Positions 43,466 to 52,362 of a DNA stretch of 64,000 nt are shown here, one piece after another (position 1 is the stretch's first letter; the number at the start of each line of letters is the position of its first letter). The stretch spans positions 85,205 to 149,204 of the forward strand of contig CAYOEM010000006.1 in NCBI GenBank assembly GCA_964402975.1, given 5' to 3'. The translations under genes and the position numbers were made by a program. The notes under the pieces were generated by a model that searched no databases, was not told the origin of the DNA, and saw nothing but the letters and a program-made list of their open reading frames with translations. Origin of the DNA: CAMDKS01 sp964402975. GTDB lineage: Bacteria; Bdellovibrionota_B; Oligoflexia; Oligoflexales; RGVZ01.

Positions 43466-43840
43466 AATCTCCTCCTCTAATTTTTTTGACCTGTCTGAAG
43501 CCAGGGGTTTCTGGCAAAACATCAAGCTGTGAGTCGGAGAATGGGATGATGGATCTTGAGATTAGGGTTACGCAAACGATTCATGGAGCGGGACAGGCCT
43601 GATTTTGCGGTAATTTTTGCGATGCTTGAAAAGAATTGATCCCCCCTCAATTTAGCGCGGTCTTTTATGGTCTTGGATTTTTAGGGCTTATTTAAGCCGC
43701 CGAGATCTTAAATTTTTTAATAAAATTGGTGACTTTAGTCCTTGCCCATGCTAAGTCCTCTCACCCCCCAAATGGGTACGTTCTCTGTTGGGCGAACAGG
43801 TGGAGTCTTGAAGGCTCTACAAGTCGGGAGAAGCATACAA
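43466..43840. other. 375-base non-coding divergent region between the papain-like protease and speD
   Basis: No convincing gene was found here. The region must carry the divergent promoters. It contains a short GGCTT/AAGCC hairpin near 43686 and an AT-rich stretch at 43708-43732. An in-frame extension of speD (43742/43748 to 43840) is open, but it lacks a ribosome site and lies outside the conserved SpeD core. I could not place -35/-10 boxes. Confidence 0.5.
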
Positions 43841-44617
43841 GTGAAGCGAATTGAGCCATTCGGTGATTTTAAGTTGGTTGGATTTAATAATCTAACTAAG
43901 GCCCTTAGTTTTAATCTTTATGATTTCTGCGTGGCCAGAGATGAGTCTGAACGCCTATCGTACGTGAAATATATTGCCGAGCGTTATAATGCAGAGCGAG
44001 TGACAAAAATTTTAAGGGGAATTTGCGACATTATTGAAGCCAAAGTTTTGGCTGTGAGTGATCAAAATTACGAGCCGTGGGGAGCTAGTTCCATGGTTCT
44101 AATGAGTGATGTGGCAGGTGGGGGCGCAAGTCCCGATGTGGCTACGTTCAAAGCCATGCACCTCGATAAAAGTCATATCTGTGCTCATACATACCCTGAC
44201 TTTCATAGTGGCGGCAGCATATGTACGTTCAGAATCGATATCGATATTGCAACGTGTGGTGAAATCACCCCACTAAGAGCGTTGAGCTACATGATGGAAA
44301 ATTTCGATAACGATGTTGTTGTGATCGACTATGTGGTGCGTGGGTTCACCAGGGATTCGGCAGGCCGCCGAATTTTTCGTGATCACGCGGTAACAAGTAT
44401 CCAAGATTTTATTGACCGCAAGATTCTCAAAGACTACCACTGCGTTGACCTTGCGCTTCAGTCCGAGAATATCTGGCAAACTAAAATGCTCAGGCTGAAT
44501 CAGGATGTTCAGACGTATTTTCCAGCAAAAGTGGATCCGAAGGACCCAGAGGTCACTCGATACATGGCTGAAATTAATCGTGAAATGCGTGGTATTCTTC
44601 ACAACTGGCCAGATTGA
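43841..44617 (+). CDS. speD: S-adenosylmethionine decarboxylase proenzyme
   Basis: This enzyme of about 258 residues decarboxylates AdoMet to provide aminopropyl groups for spermidine. It is the long, E. coli-type proenzyme. GFNNLTKALSFNLYD, YEPWGAS, LDKSHICAHTYPDFH and STCG-like CGEITPLRALSYM are all present, as is DYVVRGFTRDSAGRRIF. Autocleavage should occur before Ser111 (K-S in LDKSHIC), forming the pyruvoyl group; in E. coli this is Ser112, which supports the chosen GTG start. That GTG follows GGGAG by ten bases. An upstream ATG at 43748 would add 31 residues with no Shine-Dalgarno. Together with potABCD it indicates active polyamine metabolism. Confidence 0.92.
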   Translation: MKRIEPFGDFKLVGFNNLTKALSFNLYDFCVARDESERLSYVKYIAERYNAERVTKILRGICDIIEAKVLAVSDQNYEPWGASSMVLMSDVAGGGASPDVATFKAMHLDKSHICAHTYPDFHSGGSICTFRIDIDIATCGEITPLRALSYMMENFDNDVVVIDYVVRGFTRDSAGRRIFRDHAVTSIQDFIDRKILKDYHCVDLALQSENIWQTKMLRLNQDVQTYFPAKVDPKDPEVTRYMAEINREMRGILHNWPD

Positions 44618-44701
44618 CCAAGGTTTTTACAAAAGTCCCATTGCCTGGCTTTTGGGCTATGTGATACCACTAGAGGATACAAAAAGGGGGAGTTTGACGT
44701 C

Positions 44702-44899
44702 ATGGGAAGCATGTCTATCGTTCACTGGTTGATTGTATTATTCGTTGTCGTTCTATTGTTCGGCCCCCGCCGTTTACCGGACCTGGCAAGGGGTATGGGT
44801 GAGGCGATCCGCGAATTCAAGAAGGCCATTAATGGCAACGATCAGCAAAAACCTCAGATAACTGAGAACAAAAACACCTCAACGTCAGAGCGGGTCTAA
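44702..44899 (+). CDS. tatA: Sec-independent translocase subunit TatA/E
   Basis: The 65-residue protein has the TatA plan. A short N-terminus leads into one transmembrane helix (VHWLIVLFVVVLLFG). The FGPRRLPDLARGMGEAIREFKKA hinge and amphipathic helix follow, and then a polar tail. It oligomerises to form the pore for folded, twin-arginine-signal proteins. GGGGGAG lies about 10 bases before the ATG. No tatB or tatC is in the window, so it is a stand-alone tatA. A strong terminator follows at 44970. Confidence 0.93.
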   Translation: MGSMSIVHWLIVLFVVVLLFGPRRLPDLARGMGEAIREFKKAINGNDQQKPQITENKNTSTSERV

Positions 44900-44969
44900 T
44901 AGGCGTCGCTTCTGGAATGATTGGTATTTTTAGGTTTCTCTAGATTGTTTAAAGTTTAAGCACTATAAG

Positions 44970-45005
44970 AAGGCTGGGCAGCGTTGCCCGGCCTTTTATG
45001 TTTTT
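44970..45005 (+). terminator. Rho-independent terminator after tatA
   Basis: AAGGCTGGGCA / TGCCCGGCCTT form an 11-bp stem with one G-T pair and a tight GCGT loop, followed by TTATGTTTTT. It separates tatA from the lipocalin gene. Confidence 0.85.
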
Positions 45006-45044
45006 AGGCGCCCGACTTACCCCATCCTTGTAGAGAGATGTCAT

Positions 45045-45572
45045 ATGAAAAAAGTCATTTTAACGATGTTACTTTTCGTGTCTGGATTTTCAGCCAATTC
45101 CGCAAAATCAGCCGATGAACCCCTGCGGACGGTGCCGCATGTGGATATTTCACGCTACATGGGTGTTTGGTATGAGATAGCGTCTTATCCTCAATGGTTT
45201 AGCCGAAACTGCTTCAATACATCGGCCACTTACACTCTTCGCAGTGATGGCAAGGTCGACGTGTTAAACGAATGCCACAAAGGAACGCCTCGCGGGCCAA
45301 TTAAAAAAGCCAAAGGTGTGGCCTATGTCGCCAATACAGAAACTAATGCAGAGCTTAAGGTCTCTTTTTTTGGTCCGTTTTATGGTGATTATTGGATCGT
45401 TGAGCTTGGCGATGATTACGAATATGCAGTGGTTAGTGAACCGGGCCGAAGCACGCTTTGGATTCTATCTCGCACTACGGAAATGAGCCCAGAAACATTG
45501 GAGGCTCTTCTAGATCGCTTGAAGACCGTCCATGGTTTTGACCTATCGAAACTGAAATTTACAAGAGGTTAA
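45045..45572 (+). CDS. blc: bacterial lipocalin (Blc-like)
   Basis: This 175-residue secreted lipocalin has an N-terminal signal peptide (MLLFVSGFSANSAKS) without a clear lipobox Cys, so it may be soluble in the periplasm instead of outer-membrane anchored. VDISRYMGVWYEIASYPQWF carries the GxW motif of the first lipocalin strand, and CFNTSATYTLRSDGKVDVLNEC pairs two cysteines. FFGPFYGDYWIVELGDDYEYAVVSEP and TLWILSRT are the other conserved lipocalin blocks. The protein probably binds or carries hydrophobic molecules such as lysophospholipids. GAGAGATGT precedes the ATG. It is convergent with the sulfatase gene, only five bases away. Confidence 0.92.
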   Translation: MKKVILTMLLFVSGFSANSAKSADEPLRTVPHVDISRYMGVWYEIASYPQWFSRNCFNTSATYTLRSDGKVDVLNECHKGTPRGPIKKAKGVAYVANTETNAELKVSFFGPFYGDYWIVELGDDYEYAVVSEPGRSTLWILSRTTEMSPETLEALLDRLKTVHGFDLSKLKFTRG

Positions 45573-45577
45573 TTCCA

Positions 45578-47467
45578 CTAACCTTCAAGCCACGAATTTT
45601 CCAGCAGACCATTTAGAAAATACTGGCGGCTAGCTCGAAGTTTTTTAAGGTTATCCAGATCATTTGCATCTGGTGTTAACTTCGGGGTTTTGAAATTGTC
45701 ATCTTTAGGCGCGAAAAATTTGGCGGCTCCATCAGCGTCAATTAGCGTATCAGTGACCGGACTGCGGAGTATCCATCTGTCGTTCTCGCTTTGAATGAAT
45801 CGACCCTGCCAATCGGGATTGAATAGTGGGCCTCCCATTAACCAATTTGTCTTAAACTCTATACCCAACAATCCAAAAATCGTCGGTGTGATGTCAATGT
45901 GAGAGGCTGTCTTGCTCTCCACACTTTTGGGAAGTCGACCACTAGGATCGTAGAATATGATCGGAACTTTAAAGCGTCCAGGATAGCTATTATATAAAGG
46001 ATTATCCGAAACGGAAGTGTGGTCGCCGGTTATAACGAAGACCGTGTTTTTGTACCAGGGCTGTCGAGATGCTGTTTCGAAGAACTGTTTTAATGAGTAA
46101 TCGGCATATCCAATTGATTCGTGGATGACTAGGGTGCCCTTCGGGAATTGACCCTGATATTTTTTTGGAATGATGAATGGATTGTGCGAAGTGAGGGTGA
46201 ATATGCCTGCCATAAATGGTTCTTGCATGGTTGTCATGACGGATGATGCGAATTTAAGAAACGGTTCATCAAATATGCCCCATTGTCCATCGTCGTCGTC
46301 GCCCGCATTAGGGTAATTTTCACGTCCATAATAGTTGTCAAAACCTGCCATCTTTGCAAAGACGTCAAAGTGCATACTGCCGGTCGAGGCTCCGTGAAAA
46401 AAAGCGGACGAGTAGCCATGCTTTTTGAGCTCCTGGGGGAGCGGGCGAATATAATTTGCCGCAAACGGAGACTTGATGTAGGGCTGATCACGCCAGGCCG
46501 GCATAGCCGCAAAAACAGCTGGCATAGCGTCAATAGATCGTCTGCCGTTAGCGTAGGAATCTTGAAAAAAAATCGCGTCCTTAGCAAGTGAGTCTAGAAA
46601 AGGCGTATAGCCAACACCATTATTGAGACATCCCAAATACTCCCTAGCCAGACTTTCCACGATAATGATCACAAAGTTTAGATTTTTAGAAGTCAATGGA
46701 GCAGAGCGCGGCATGTCCAGGATTTTGTGAATTTCTTTCATATCGGCAAAGTCATTCAAGGGCTCATGAATTTTTGCCGTCGGTGTCCTTAAAAGTGTCA
46801 TCCCGGAGTTAAGCACAACATTCGCCAGAGCGGCCGGCTGGTAGGAGTAGGCATGGGTGGGTAGTAGGGGTTTTGTTTGCCAACCGCCACGTATAAAGAA
46901 AACGCCTAATAATAGAATAACCACGGCGAAAAGAGCTTCACGAGGCTTTGACCGTATCATGCGCGATTCATGGCGTGTCTGCATCGTGTGCCAGGCCATG
47001 GCGGCTGTTGCAGCCGCACCGCTAAAAGTCAACGGCCAGTACTGCATAATAAGAGAAAGCCCCTGCTCTTTGGCGTCTCCGGCCAGATACAACAAGTCAA
47101 GGGTGGTTCTACGGCCAGTAAACGTATACATGCGACTATCGATGATACCAAGAACGATCGGGGGGATGTTGACGAGCAAAAATAGAGTGCCAGCCACGCG
47201 GTTAACTAAGCGGTTCTTGACGCTGGTCATGTCTGGAGAAAGATTGCGCCTGAGAATAGCCAATTGCAATAAATACTGGAAGGAGGCGATGGGCAAATTG
47301 AGTGTGGCGATCACACAGGCGTCATATCGAAAGCCGTCGAGCACCGCGACGATCCAGTCTGAAGTTGAGATATTGGTTAGACTTGCAAAATTGAAATAAA
47401 CGAACAAGGCGCGTTGAAACGCATAAATTGCGAGTAACCAAGTCAGTCTTTTGTACCATATATTCAT
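45578..47467 (-). CDS. LTA-synthase-like membrane phosphotransferase/sulfatase
   Basis: This 629-residue inner-membrane protein has about five N-terminal transmembrane helices and a C-terminal periplasmic alkaline-phosphatase-superfamily domain. Domain features are NFVIIIVESLAREYLG with the metal-binding Glu, and NGRRSIDAMPAVFAAMP, where the Ser of GRRS should be the nucleophile in place of the Thr of LtaS. GHTSVSD-type VITGDHTSVSDNP (metal Asp and His) and KVPIIFYDP complete the set, with HIDITPTIFGLLG near the end. Such proteins transfer phosphoglycerol or phosphoethanolamine groups to envelope glycans or lipids. It is the last gene of the mreB-rodA operon, 29 bases after rodA, which suggests a role in envelope growth. 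Its acceptor is unknown. Confidence 0.86.
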   Translation of the reverse strand: MNIWYKRLTWLLAIYAFQRALFVYFNFASLTNISTSDWIVAVLDGFRYDACVIATLNLPIASFQYLLQLAILRRNLSPDMTSVKNRLVNRVAGTLFLLVNIPPIVLGIIDSRMYTFTGRRTTLDLLYLAGDAKEQGLSLIMQYWPLTFSGAAATAAMAWHTMQTRHESRMIRSKPREALFAVVILLLGVFFIRGGWQTKPLLPTHAYSYQPAALANVVLNSGMTLLRTPTAKIHEPLNDFADMKEIHKILDMPRSAPLTSKNLNFVIIIVESLAREYLGCLNNGVGYTPFLDSLAKDAIFFQDSYANGRRSIDAMPAVFAAMPAWRDQPYIKSPFAANYIRPLPQELKKHGYSSAFFHGASTGSMHFDVFAKMAGFDNYYGRENYPNAGDDDDGQWGIFDEPFLKFASSVMTTMQEPFMAGIFTLTSHNPFIIPKKYQGQFPKGTLVIHESIGYADYSLKQFFETASRQPWYKNTVFVITGDHTSVSDNPLYNSYPGRFKVPIIFYDPSGRLPKSVESKTASHIDITPTIFGLLGIEFKTNWLMGGPLFNPDWQGRFIQSENDRWILRSPVTDTLIDADGAAKFFAPKDDNFKTPKLTPDANDLDNLKKLRASRQYFLNGLLENSWLEG

Positions 47468-47496
47468 AAGAGATCTTTTAGACTATGAATGTACCG

Positions 47497-48702
47497 TCAC
47501 TTTGAAGTGGCGCCGCTAAGGTTTAGAGGCGACGATCTTCGGAATAAGTCGAGGCTGTCACGCTCTATCGCAACCAGTATTCCAAGGCTGGCGCAGAACA
47601 TGATCAGAGCTGTTCCCCCGTAAGAGAAAAACGGCAACGGAACTCCCACGACCGGGAATAAACCTAAGACCATCGAGGTATTAATCATAAACGAGACAAA
47701 AATAATCCCGGTCATTCCGACTGCCAGCAACGTTGAGAATATATCTTTGCCTTGCTTGGCGATGGCAAGACCCATGTAAACTATCGTAACAAATAACATA
47801 AATAAAATTGTTGCCCCCAGGAACCCGTGTTCTTCGGCAAAAACTGCAAAGATGAAGTCGGTGTGCCTAGCGGGTAGAAACTGCAGCTGAGTTTGCGTGC
47901 CTTCGAGAAAGCCTTTCCCAAAAAATTTACCACTACCGATGGCTATAAAGCTCTGTAGAGCATTATAGCCAGTGCCGCTACGGTCCATGTCGGGGTTAAT
48001 TAGGTTCAAGACCCGAAGTTTTTGATAATCGTGCAAAACGAAAAACCAGGCGACCACAAGTAGCAATAGACCAGCAGCCGCCACGATCCCAACGCTTTTG
48101 GAATTGATGCGGATAAATCCTAGCTGACATGCCGCGATCAGCGCACAAACACCCGCTGTTCCGAAGTCTGGCTGGGCGAATATTAGAACGAAAGCCACCC
48201 CTACAATGACAGCCAATGGTAACAAGTCTCTCAGGGTGTAAGGTCGCGCGAGCCTCGATGTGTGAAAAAATTTCGCAACCACCATGGCAACGGCTATTTT
48301 GGCAAGTTCTGACGGTTGAAATATGATGGGGCCGATTTTCAGCCAGCGCTGTGCTCCCATGGCAATACCGCCCATAACGTCAACGAGAACCAAGAGAAAA
48401 CAGACAAAACCAAAAAACCAGTAGGCGTAGGTGTTGTAGTGTTTGGGTGGAATAACCCATCCGCAAATAAAAAACACTGACAGAGCCAAAACAAGATTCT
48501 TCATTTGAGACCAAAAGAGACTAGTTCCCATGGCGGCGCTGTAAAGATTGATCATGCCGAGTGTTATCAGCGCGCACATGGCGAAAATGATGACCTTCGA
48601 CCATATTAGGCGGGGCTCACGGATTTCCTGTCCAGGGACCAAGAGCACTGGCTCGTGTGCCATATTTGGGTGAGACGGAGTCTGTTCCCGCGTATCATTC
48701 AT
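47497..48702 (-). CDS. rodA: rod-shape-determining SEDS glycosyltransferase RodA
   Basis: This 401-residue integral membrane protein polymerises lipid II glycan in the elongation complex together with MrdA. About ten membrane segments are present. The SEDS signatures are GMINLYSAA, GGIAMGAQRWLKIGPIIFQPSELAK, VAFVLIFAQPDFGTAGV, LPARHTDFIFAVFAEEHGFLGA, and VVGVPLPFFSYGGTALI. GGGAGAG sits before the ATG. It overlaps mrdA by eight bases. The RodA (not FtsW) call rests on its operon position next to mrdA and mreBCD. Confidence 0.95.
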   Translation of the reverse strand: MNDTREQTPSHPNMAHEPVLLVPGQEIREPRLIWSKVIIFAMCALITLGMINLYSAAMGTSLFWSQMKNLVLALSVFFICGWVIPPKHYNTYAYWFFGFVCFLLVLVDVMGGIAMGAQRWLKIGPIIFQPSELAKIAVAMVVAKFFHTSRLARPYTLRDLLPLAVIVGVAFVLIFAQPDFGTAGVCALIAACQLGFIRINSKSVGIVAAAGLLLLVVAWFFVLHDYQKLRVLNLINPDMDRSGTGYNALQSFIAIGSGKFFGKGFLEGTQTQLQFLPARHTDFIFAVFAEEHGFLGATILFMLFVTIVYMGLAIAKQGKDIFSTLLAVGMTGIIFVSFMINTSMVLGLFPVVGVPLPFFSYGGTALIMFCASLGILVAIERDSLDLFRRSSPLNLSGATSK

Positions 48703-50686
48703 AGGACTCTCCCTTCCGAACCGATGGCGTTTCGGCGCGTTTTGCTTTTTTGTTGGAGGGATTCGCCGCTGATTTAGATTCGTCTACTTGAGTATCTTTA
48801 GGTTGCTCAAGAGCTCCGAGAGCAAGCGACTCCCGCTGCTTTTTTAAATTGAAATAAGCATTAAGTATCTCGCCGGCCACAGGTGCTGCCGAGGCGCCGC
48901 CCCCGCCTTTATCGTCATGTTCACTGACGACAGCCACGACGATCTCTGGATTTTCTGAAGGAGCAAAACTAGCAAACATGGCATGCTCCTTCCATAGGAC
49001 TGATACGTCTGACTGGTTCTTATTCTTCTTCAAATTGACTACCTGGACTGAACCAGTTTTTCCAGCCACAGTGATGCCCTCGACTTGTGCTTTCTTGCCC
49101 GTACCTTCCTCATCATTCACGACGGCCTCTAAACCTTTACGAACTAGATCGTAGTTCGCTGGAGAGATGGCGTCGGTGGTGCGAAGAAGTTGAGGCTGGC
49201 GCTCTTCGAGGACTTGACCAAAAGGCGTAGATATTCTGCGCACAAGAAACGGCTTCCAAATTTGTCCTTTTGTTCCAATAGCGGCGTAAAGACTTGCCAT
49301 CTGGAGCGGTGTGGCGAGGTTGTAACCTTGTCCGATAGCGATGGGTGGGGTTTCTCCGGTAGCCCAAGCCTCTTTATGAACCGCTTGCTTCCATGCACTG
49401 GTTGGTACGAGTCCTGGGCGTTCCATATTAAGATTTAGCCCCAATTTAGCTCCAAGACCAAGAGCTCGCGCGTATTTCGCGATCCGGTCGACACCGAGAT
49501 CAATACCGATGTGATAGAAGTAAACGTCACAGGACTGCATCAGCGCCTGACGAAGATTGACGTAGCCATGCCCTTCTTTTTTGTGGCAACCGAAGGTCTG
49601 TGTGCCAAGAGAAAATGAGCCATTGCAATAGTAGGTGGAAGAAGCATTAACAATTTTTTCCTGCAGTGCGGCAAGGGCCACGACAGATTTGTACGTCGAC
49701 CCCGGGGGGTATTCTCCGCCGGTAGTTTTGTCTAAAAATGGGTGCAGTGGGTCGAGGCTTAAAGCGCGGAATTCCTCGGACGACATGCCGCGCTGGTAGA
49801 TGTAAGGATCCCAGGTGGGTTGACTGGTGATGGCCAAGATCGCTCCAGATTTTGGATCCATAACAATGACGGCTCCATTTTTGCCGCTAAACGCGCGAGT
49901 CACAGCCTTTTGCAATTCCAGATCAAGGGTGAGTTCAACATTAGCTCCCGCCTGTGCCGCGACCATTGGTAGCTGCCAGTCTTGCCGCGCTGGATTGGAC
50001 GCGCGACCGAAGGCATCGACTTGAATAATTTTATATCCCCTTTTGCCGCGAATCTGAGATTCCAGCCGGGCTTCCAGCCCCTGTTTGCCGACGAGATCCC
50101 CGATCGTATAAGGATTACCGCGATTTTTGTTGTTCAACTCGTCAAGTAGAGTGGGGTTGACCTCGCCTAGGTAGCCGAGCATGTGAGGTGAGACGTCTGG
50201 ATTGTACTCGCGTCTCGCGGTTGTTCTGACCTCCACTCCCGGCAAGAAGAGGCGATTGGACTCAATGATGGATACTTCGTGCTGCGTTAGGTTTCGCTGC
50301 ATGGTGATGGGCATAAAGCGCGGTTGAGCTTTTGCTTGCTTAAATTTCCGCTCGTACACATCACGAGGTTGGTGCATGAGCCGAGACAGCACTTCAAAGG
50401 TCTTGTCTTTGTCATTCATATACTGCGGGATGATGATGAGGTCAGAGCTTGGCGTGTTACCCAGTATGACTTTACCGTAGGCGTCAAATAAAACACCACG
50501 CGGAGCAGGTATGTCGATTTTACGAATGCGGTTATTTTCAGATACCTTGCGGTAGTACTCGCCCCTGTATACTTGAAGATGCCACACGCGCAACCATAGC
50601 ACGAGCACTGCGCCCACCACGACAACGCTGGCGATAAAGAACCGACTTTCGATCATTAGGTGTGGCGAGCGGAACATCTTTTTCAT
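48695..50686 (-). CDS. mrdA: penicillin-binding protein 2 (peptidoglycan transpeptidase)
   Basis: The 663-residue class B PBP crosslinks peptidoglycan during elongation. One N-terminal anchor helix (FFIASVVVVGAVLVLWL) is followed by the pedestal domain, starting with IPAPRGVLFDAYGKVIL. The transpeptidase core has Ser330-x-x-Lys333 in PPGSTYKSV, the SCDVYFYHIG second motif, and VAGKTGSVQV. IAIGQGYNLATPLQMA is also typical of PBP2. A Lys/Glu-rich tail (about 620-663) is lineage-specific. The ATG overlaps the mreD stop and the 3' end overlaps rodA. Confidence 0.96.
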   Translation of the reverse strand: MKKMFRSPHLMIESRFFIASVVVVGAVLVLWLRVWHLQVYRGEYYRKVSENNRIRKIDIPAPRGVLFDAYGKVILGNTPSSDLIIIPQYMNDKDKTFEVLSRLMHQPRDVYERKFKQAKAQPRFMPITMQRNLTQHEVSIIESNRLFLPGVEVRTTARREYNPDVSPHMLGYLGEVNPTLLDELNNKNRGNPYTIGDLVGKQGLEARLESQIRGKRGYKIIQVDAFGRASNPARQDWQLPMVAAQAGANVELTLDLELQKAVTRAFSGKNGAVIVMDPKSGAILAITSQPTWDPYIYQRGMSSEEFRALSLDPLHPFLDKTTGGEYPPGSTYKSVVALAALQEKIVNASSTYYCNGSFSLGTQTFGCHKKEGHGYVNLRQALMQSCDVYFYHIGIDLGVDRIAKYARALGLGAKLGLNLNMERPGLVPTSAWKQAVHKEAWATGETPPIAIGQGYNLATPLQMASLYAAIGTKGQIWKPFLVRRISTPFGQVLEERQPQLLRTTDAISPANYDLVRKGLEAVVNDEEGTGKKAQVEGITVAGKTGSVQVVNLKKNKNQSDVSVLWKEHAMFASFAPSENPEIVVAVVSEHDDKGGGGASAAPVAGEILNAYFNLKKQRESLALGALEQPKDTQVDESKSAANPSNKKAKRAETPSVRKGESYE

Positions 50687-51261
50687 GGTGATGCCGCCTC
50701 CCCTTTAAAACGAGACATCCAAGGTTGCGCTAGGCTCATTCCTGCCACGACGCAAAAAGTCACGCGTATGGTTTGCTTTGCAAAGTGAAAGAAGTCGAGT
50801 TGATTGGGATCCTGGCGTAAAAAAATCAGTGCCGTCTCAAAGTTAGATAGAAAAAACGATGAGAAGAAGAACGTGACGATCCAAGGTACGGCATGTCGCC
50901 ACGACAAGGTTTTTCTGGATAATGACAGGATGGCAAAAATGACCCAGTAACCAGTCAAGTATAGCCCCCGAGGAGCACCGGTACTGGTTTCCACAAGTAG
51001 CGAGCCGACGATGAGTGCGATGAATGATCGTTCGGTTGGAGCGACCACAAACGTGACCACAAGCCATGGAGTCATAAGGCGAAACGGAAGCATGTTGTCC
51101 GTAAGAGCCGGAAGCATGTAGGTGTCAAAAGCACCGATCACGAGTAGCCACAGAATATCGGCCCACAAAATCCCTGTGGCTGGACGAATGGGCCACCAAC
51201 GGCGACGTTGATCGTCGGTGGTTGAGAAATTTGGTGCTTCCAATGCGAATTCGATATTCAC
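50683..51261 (-). CDS. mreD: rod-shape-determining protein MreD
   Basis: This 192-residue membrane protein with five to six hydrophobic segments fits MreD by length, topology and position between mreC and mrdA. Helix motifs such as ALTDNMLPFRLMTPWLVVTFV and RSFIALIVGSLLVETSTGAPRGLYLTGY, with its Gly-rich loop, are consistent with the family, which is poorly conserved. It links MreC to the cytoplasmic and membrane elongation machinery. The stop overlaps mrdA by four bases. Identification depends partly on gene order. Confidence 0.85.
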   Translation of the reverse strand: MNIEFALEAPNFSTTDDQRRRWWPIRPATGILWADILWLLVIGAFDTYMLPALTDNMLPFRLMTPWLVVTFVVAPTERSFIALIVGSLLVETSTGAPRGLYLTGYWVIFAILSLSRKTLSWRHAVPWIVTFFFSSFFLSNFETALIFLRQDPNQLDFFHFAKQTIRVTFCVVAGMSLAQPWMSRFKGEAASP

Positions 51262-51310
51262 TTAACGCTAGTCCTCGCGTTCATTCAGTCAGTGGCGTCC
51301 AACAGGGGTT

Positions 51311-52201
51311 CTAACCTCCAGAAGCCGGCTTCATAGACTTATCCATCCAATCTGCGCCGCCTGCTTCCGCGATCCGTCCTAACTCAGGGTCTTCCCGCAG
51401 CAAAACAACGACTTCGTCCAAGCGTCTGTGATCGATCCATGGTTCCACATAAATAATTTGGCTTACGTTGTCGGATTCAAAACTAATACGAACAACCTTG
51501 CCGACCGGGATCCCCTTGGGGAAGCTGCCAACAATGCCTGATGTCACCAGTGTATCTCCGATGCGAACCTCGGCGCCACGCTGCAAGTGGAGTCTGCAGT
51601 TTTCATTTGCAAAGCCACCCAGAACTCCCCGAATGCGGTTTCTTTGTATGAGCACATCGATATTCGAGTCGTAATCTACCAGTAACTGAACATCGGAAAA
51701 TTTAAAGCCAGCTCTGATGACTCGTCCAACGGCGCCTTGGGAGGCTATCACGGGCATTCCCGCGCGCACGCCGTCCAAGCTGCCCCGTGAGATGCGGATT
51801 GTTCTGAAAGGCAGAGACTGCTGGCCGGTAAGCACCTCGGCAGCAAGAAATTTGTCCTGCATAGTTTGCGTGAACCCTGCCAGCTGTCTAAGACGGTTGA
51901 CCTCATTGAGGCGCTCCTCGTAGTCCAGTGTTCGAGCTTTGAGGACAGTTAATTCAGCTTTCAGACGTTCGTTCTCACGGGATTTTCCCGAGAGGTCCAC
52001 GTAGCGCTCCCATGATTTATCCAGACCTGTTGATAATTCATGCCAAACCCAGGCAAAAGGGTATGAGAGGTCCTGCACAAGCGTAGCGGCCCTCGACCCA
52101 GTGCCGTCACCCCACGGAGTCAATTGGGTGGAAAAAAACATGAGGGGAGCTATGAAAACTCCAGTCAGCATCAACCAGAAGCGTATACGTTTTTGACCCA
52201 T
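51311..52201 (-). CDS. mreC: rod-shape-determining protein MreC
   Basis: The 296-residue periplasmic scaffold is anchored by one N-terminal helix (FWLMLTGVFIAPLMFF). A coiled-coil segment (ENERLKAELTVLKARTLDYEERLNEVNRLRQL, about 75-108) precedes the double beta-barrel domain with LDGVRAGMPVIASQGAVGRVIRAG, DSNIDVLIQRNRIRG, and GDTLVTSGIVGSFPKGIPVGKV. These are the signature MreC elements. It connects MreB filaments to PBP2. It lies 161 bases downstream of mreB, a gap that holds two hairpins. Confidence 0.95.
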   Translation of the reverse strand: MGQKRIRFWLMLTGVFIAPLMFFSTQLTPWGDGTGSRAATLVQDLSYPFAWVWHELSTGLDKSWERYVDLSGKSRENERLKAELTVLKARTLDYEERLNEVNRLRQLAGFTQTMQDKFLAAEVLTGQQSLPFRTIRISRGSLDGVRAGMPVIASQGAVGRVIRAGFKFSDVQLLVDYDSNIDVLIQRNRIRGVLGGFANENCRLHLQRGAEVRIGDTLVTSGIVGSFPKGIPVGKVVRISFESDNVSQIIYVEPWIDHRRLDEVVVLLREDPELGRIAEAGGADWMDKSMKPASGG

Positions 52202-52265
52202 GCTCTGACTACCTCCGAGTGACGGTTTTTAATTCCGATCCCTCTCTATCCCCTGACATGAAGAA

Positions 52266-52295
52266 GGGCCGAAGCTTCACTGCATGCTTCGACCC
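52266..52295 (-). other. hairpin in the mreB-mreC gap
   Basis: GGGCCGAAGC / GCTTCGACCC form an imperfect 10-bp stem (one mismatch) with a 10-base loop between mreB and mreC. There is no T-run on the minus-strand side, so it is more likely an RNA-processing, stabilising or attenuating element than a full terminator. Confidence 0.4.
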
Positions 52296-52321
52296 GACTC
52301 AAATCTTGTTATCCGCACAAC

Positions 52322-52338
52322 GGTCTGACTTTCAGACC
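52322..52338 (-). other. second hairpin in the mreB-mreC gap
   Basis: GGTCTGA-CTT-TCAGACC is a perfect 7-bp stem with a 3-base loop, located 25 bases after the mreB stop. With the hairpin at 52266 it could reduce read-through from mreB into mreC and so set a high MreB to MreC ratio. Confidence 0.4.
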
Positions 52339-52362
52339 ATCTTTGGATTTAAGAGCAGGCCT

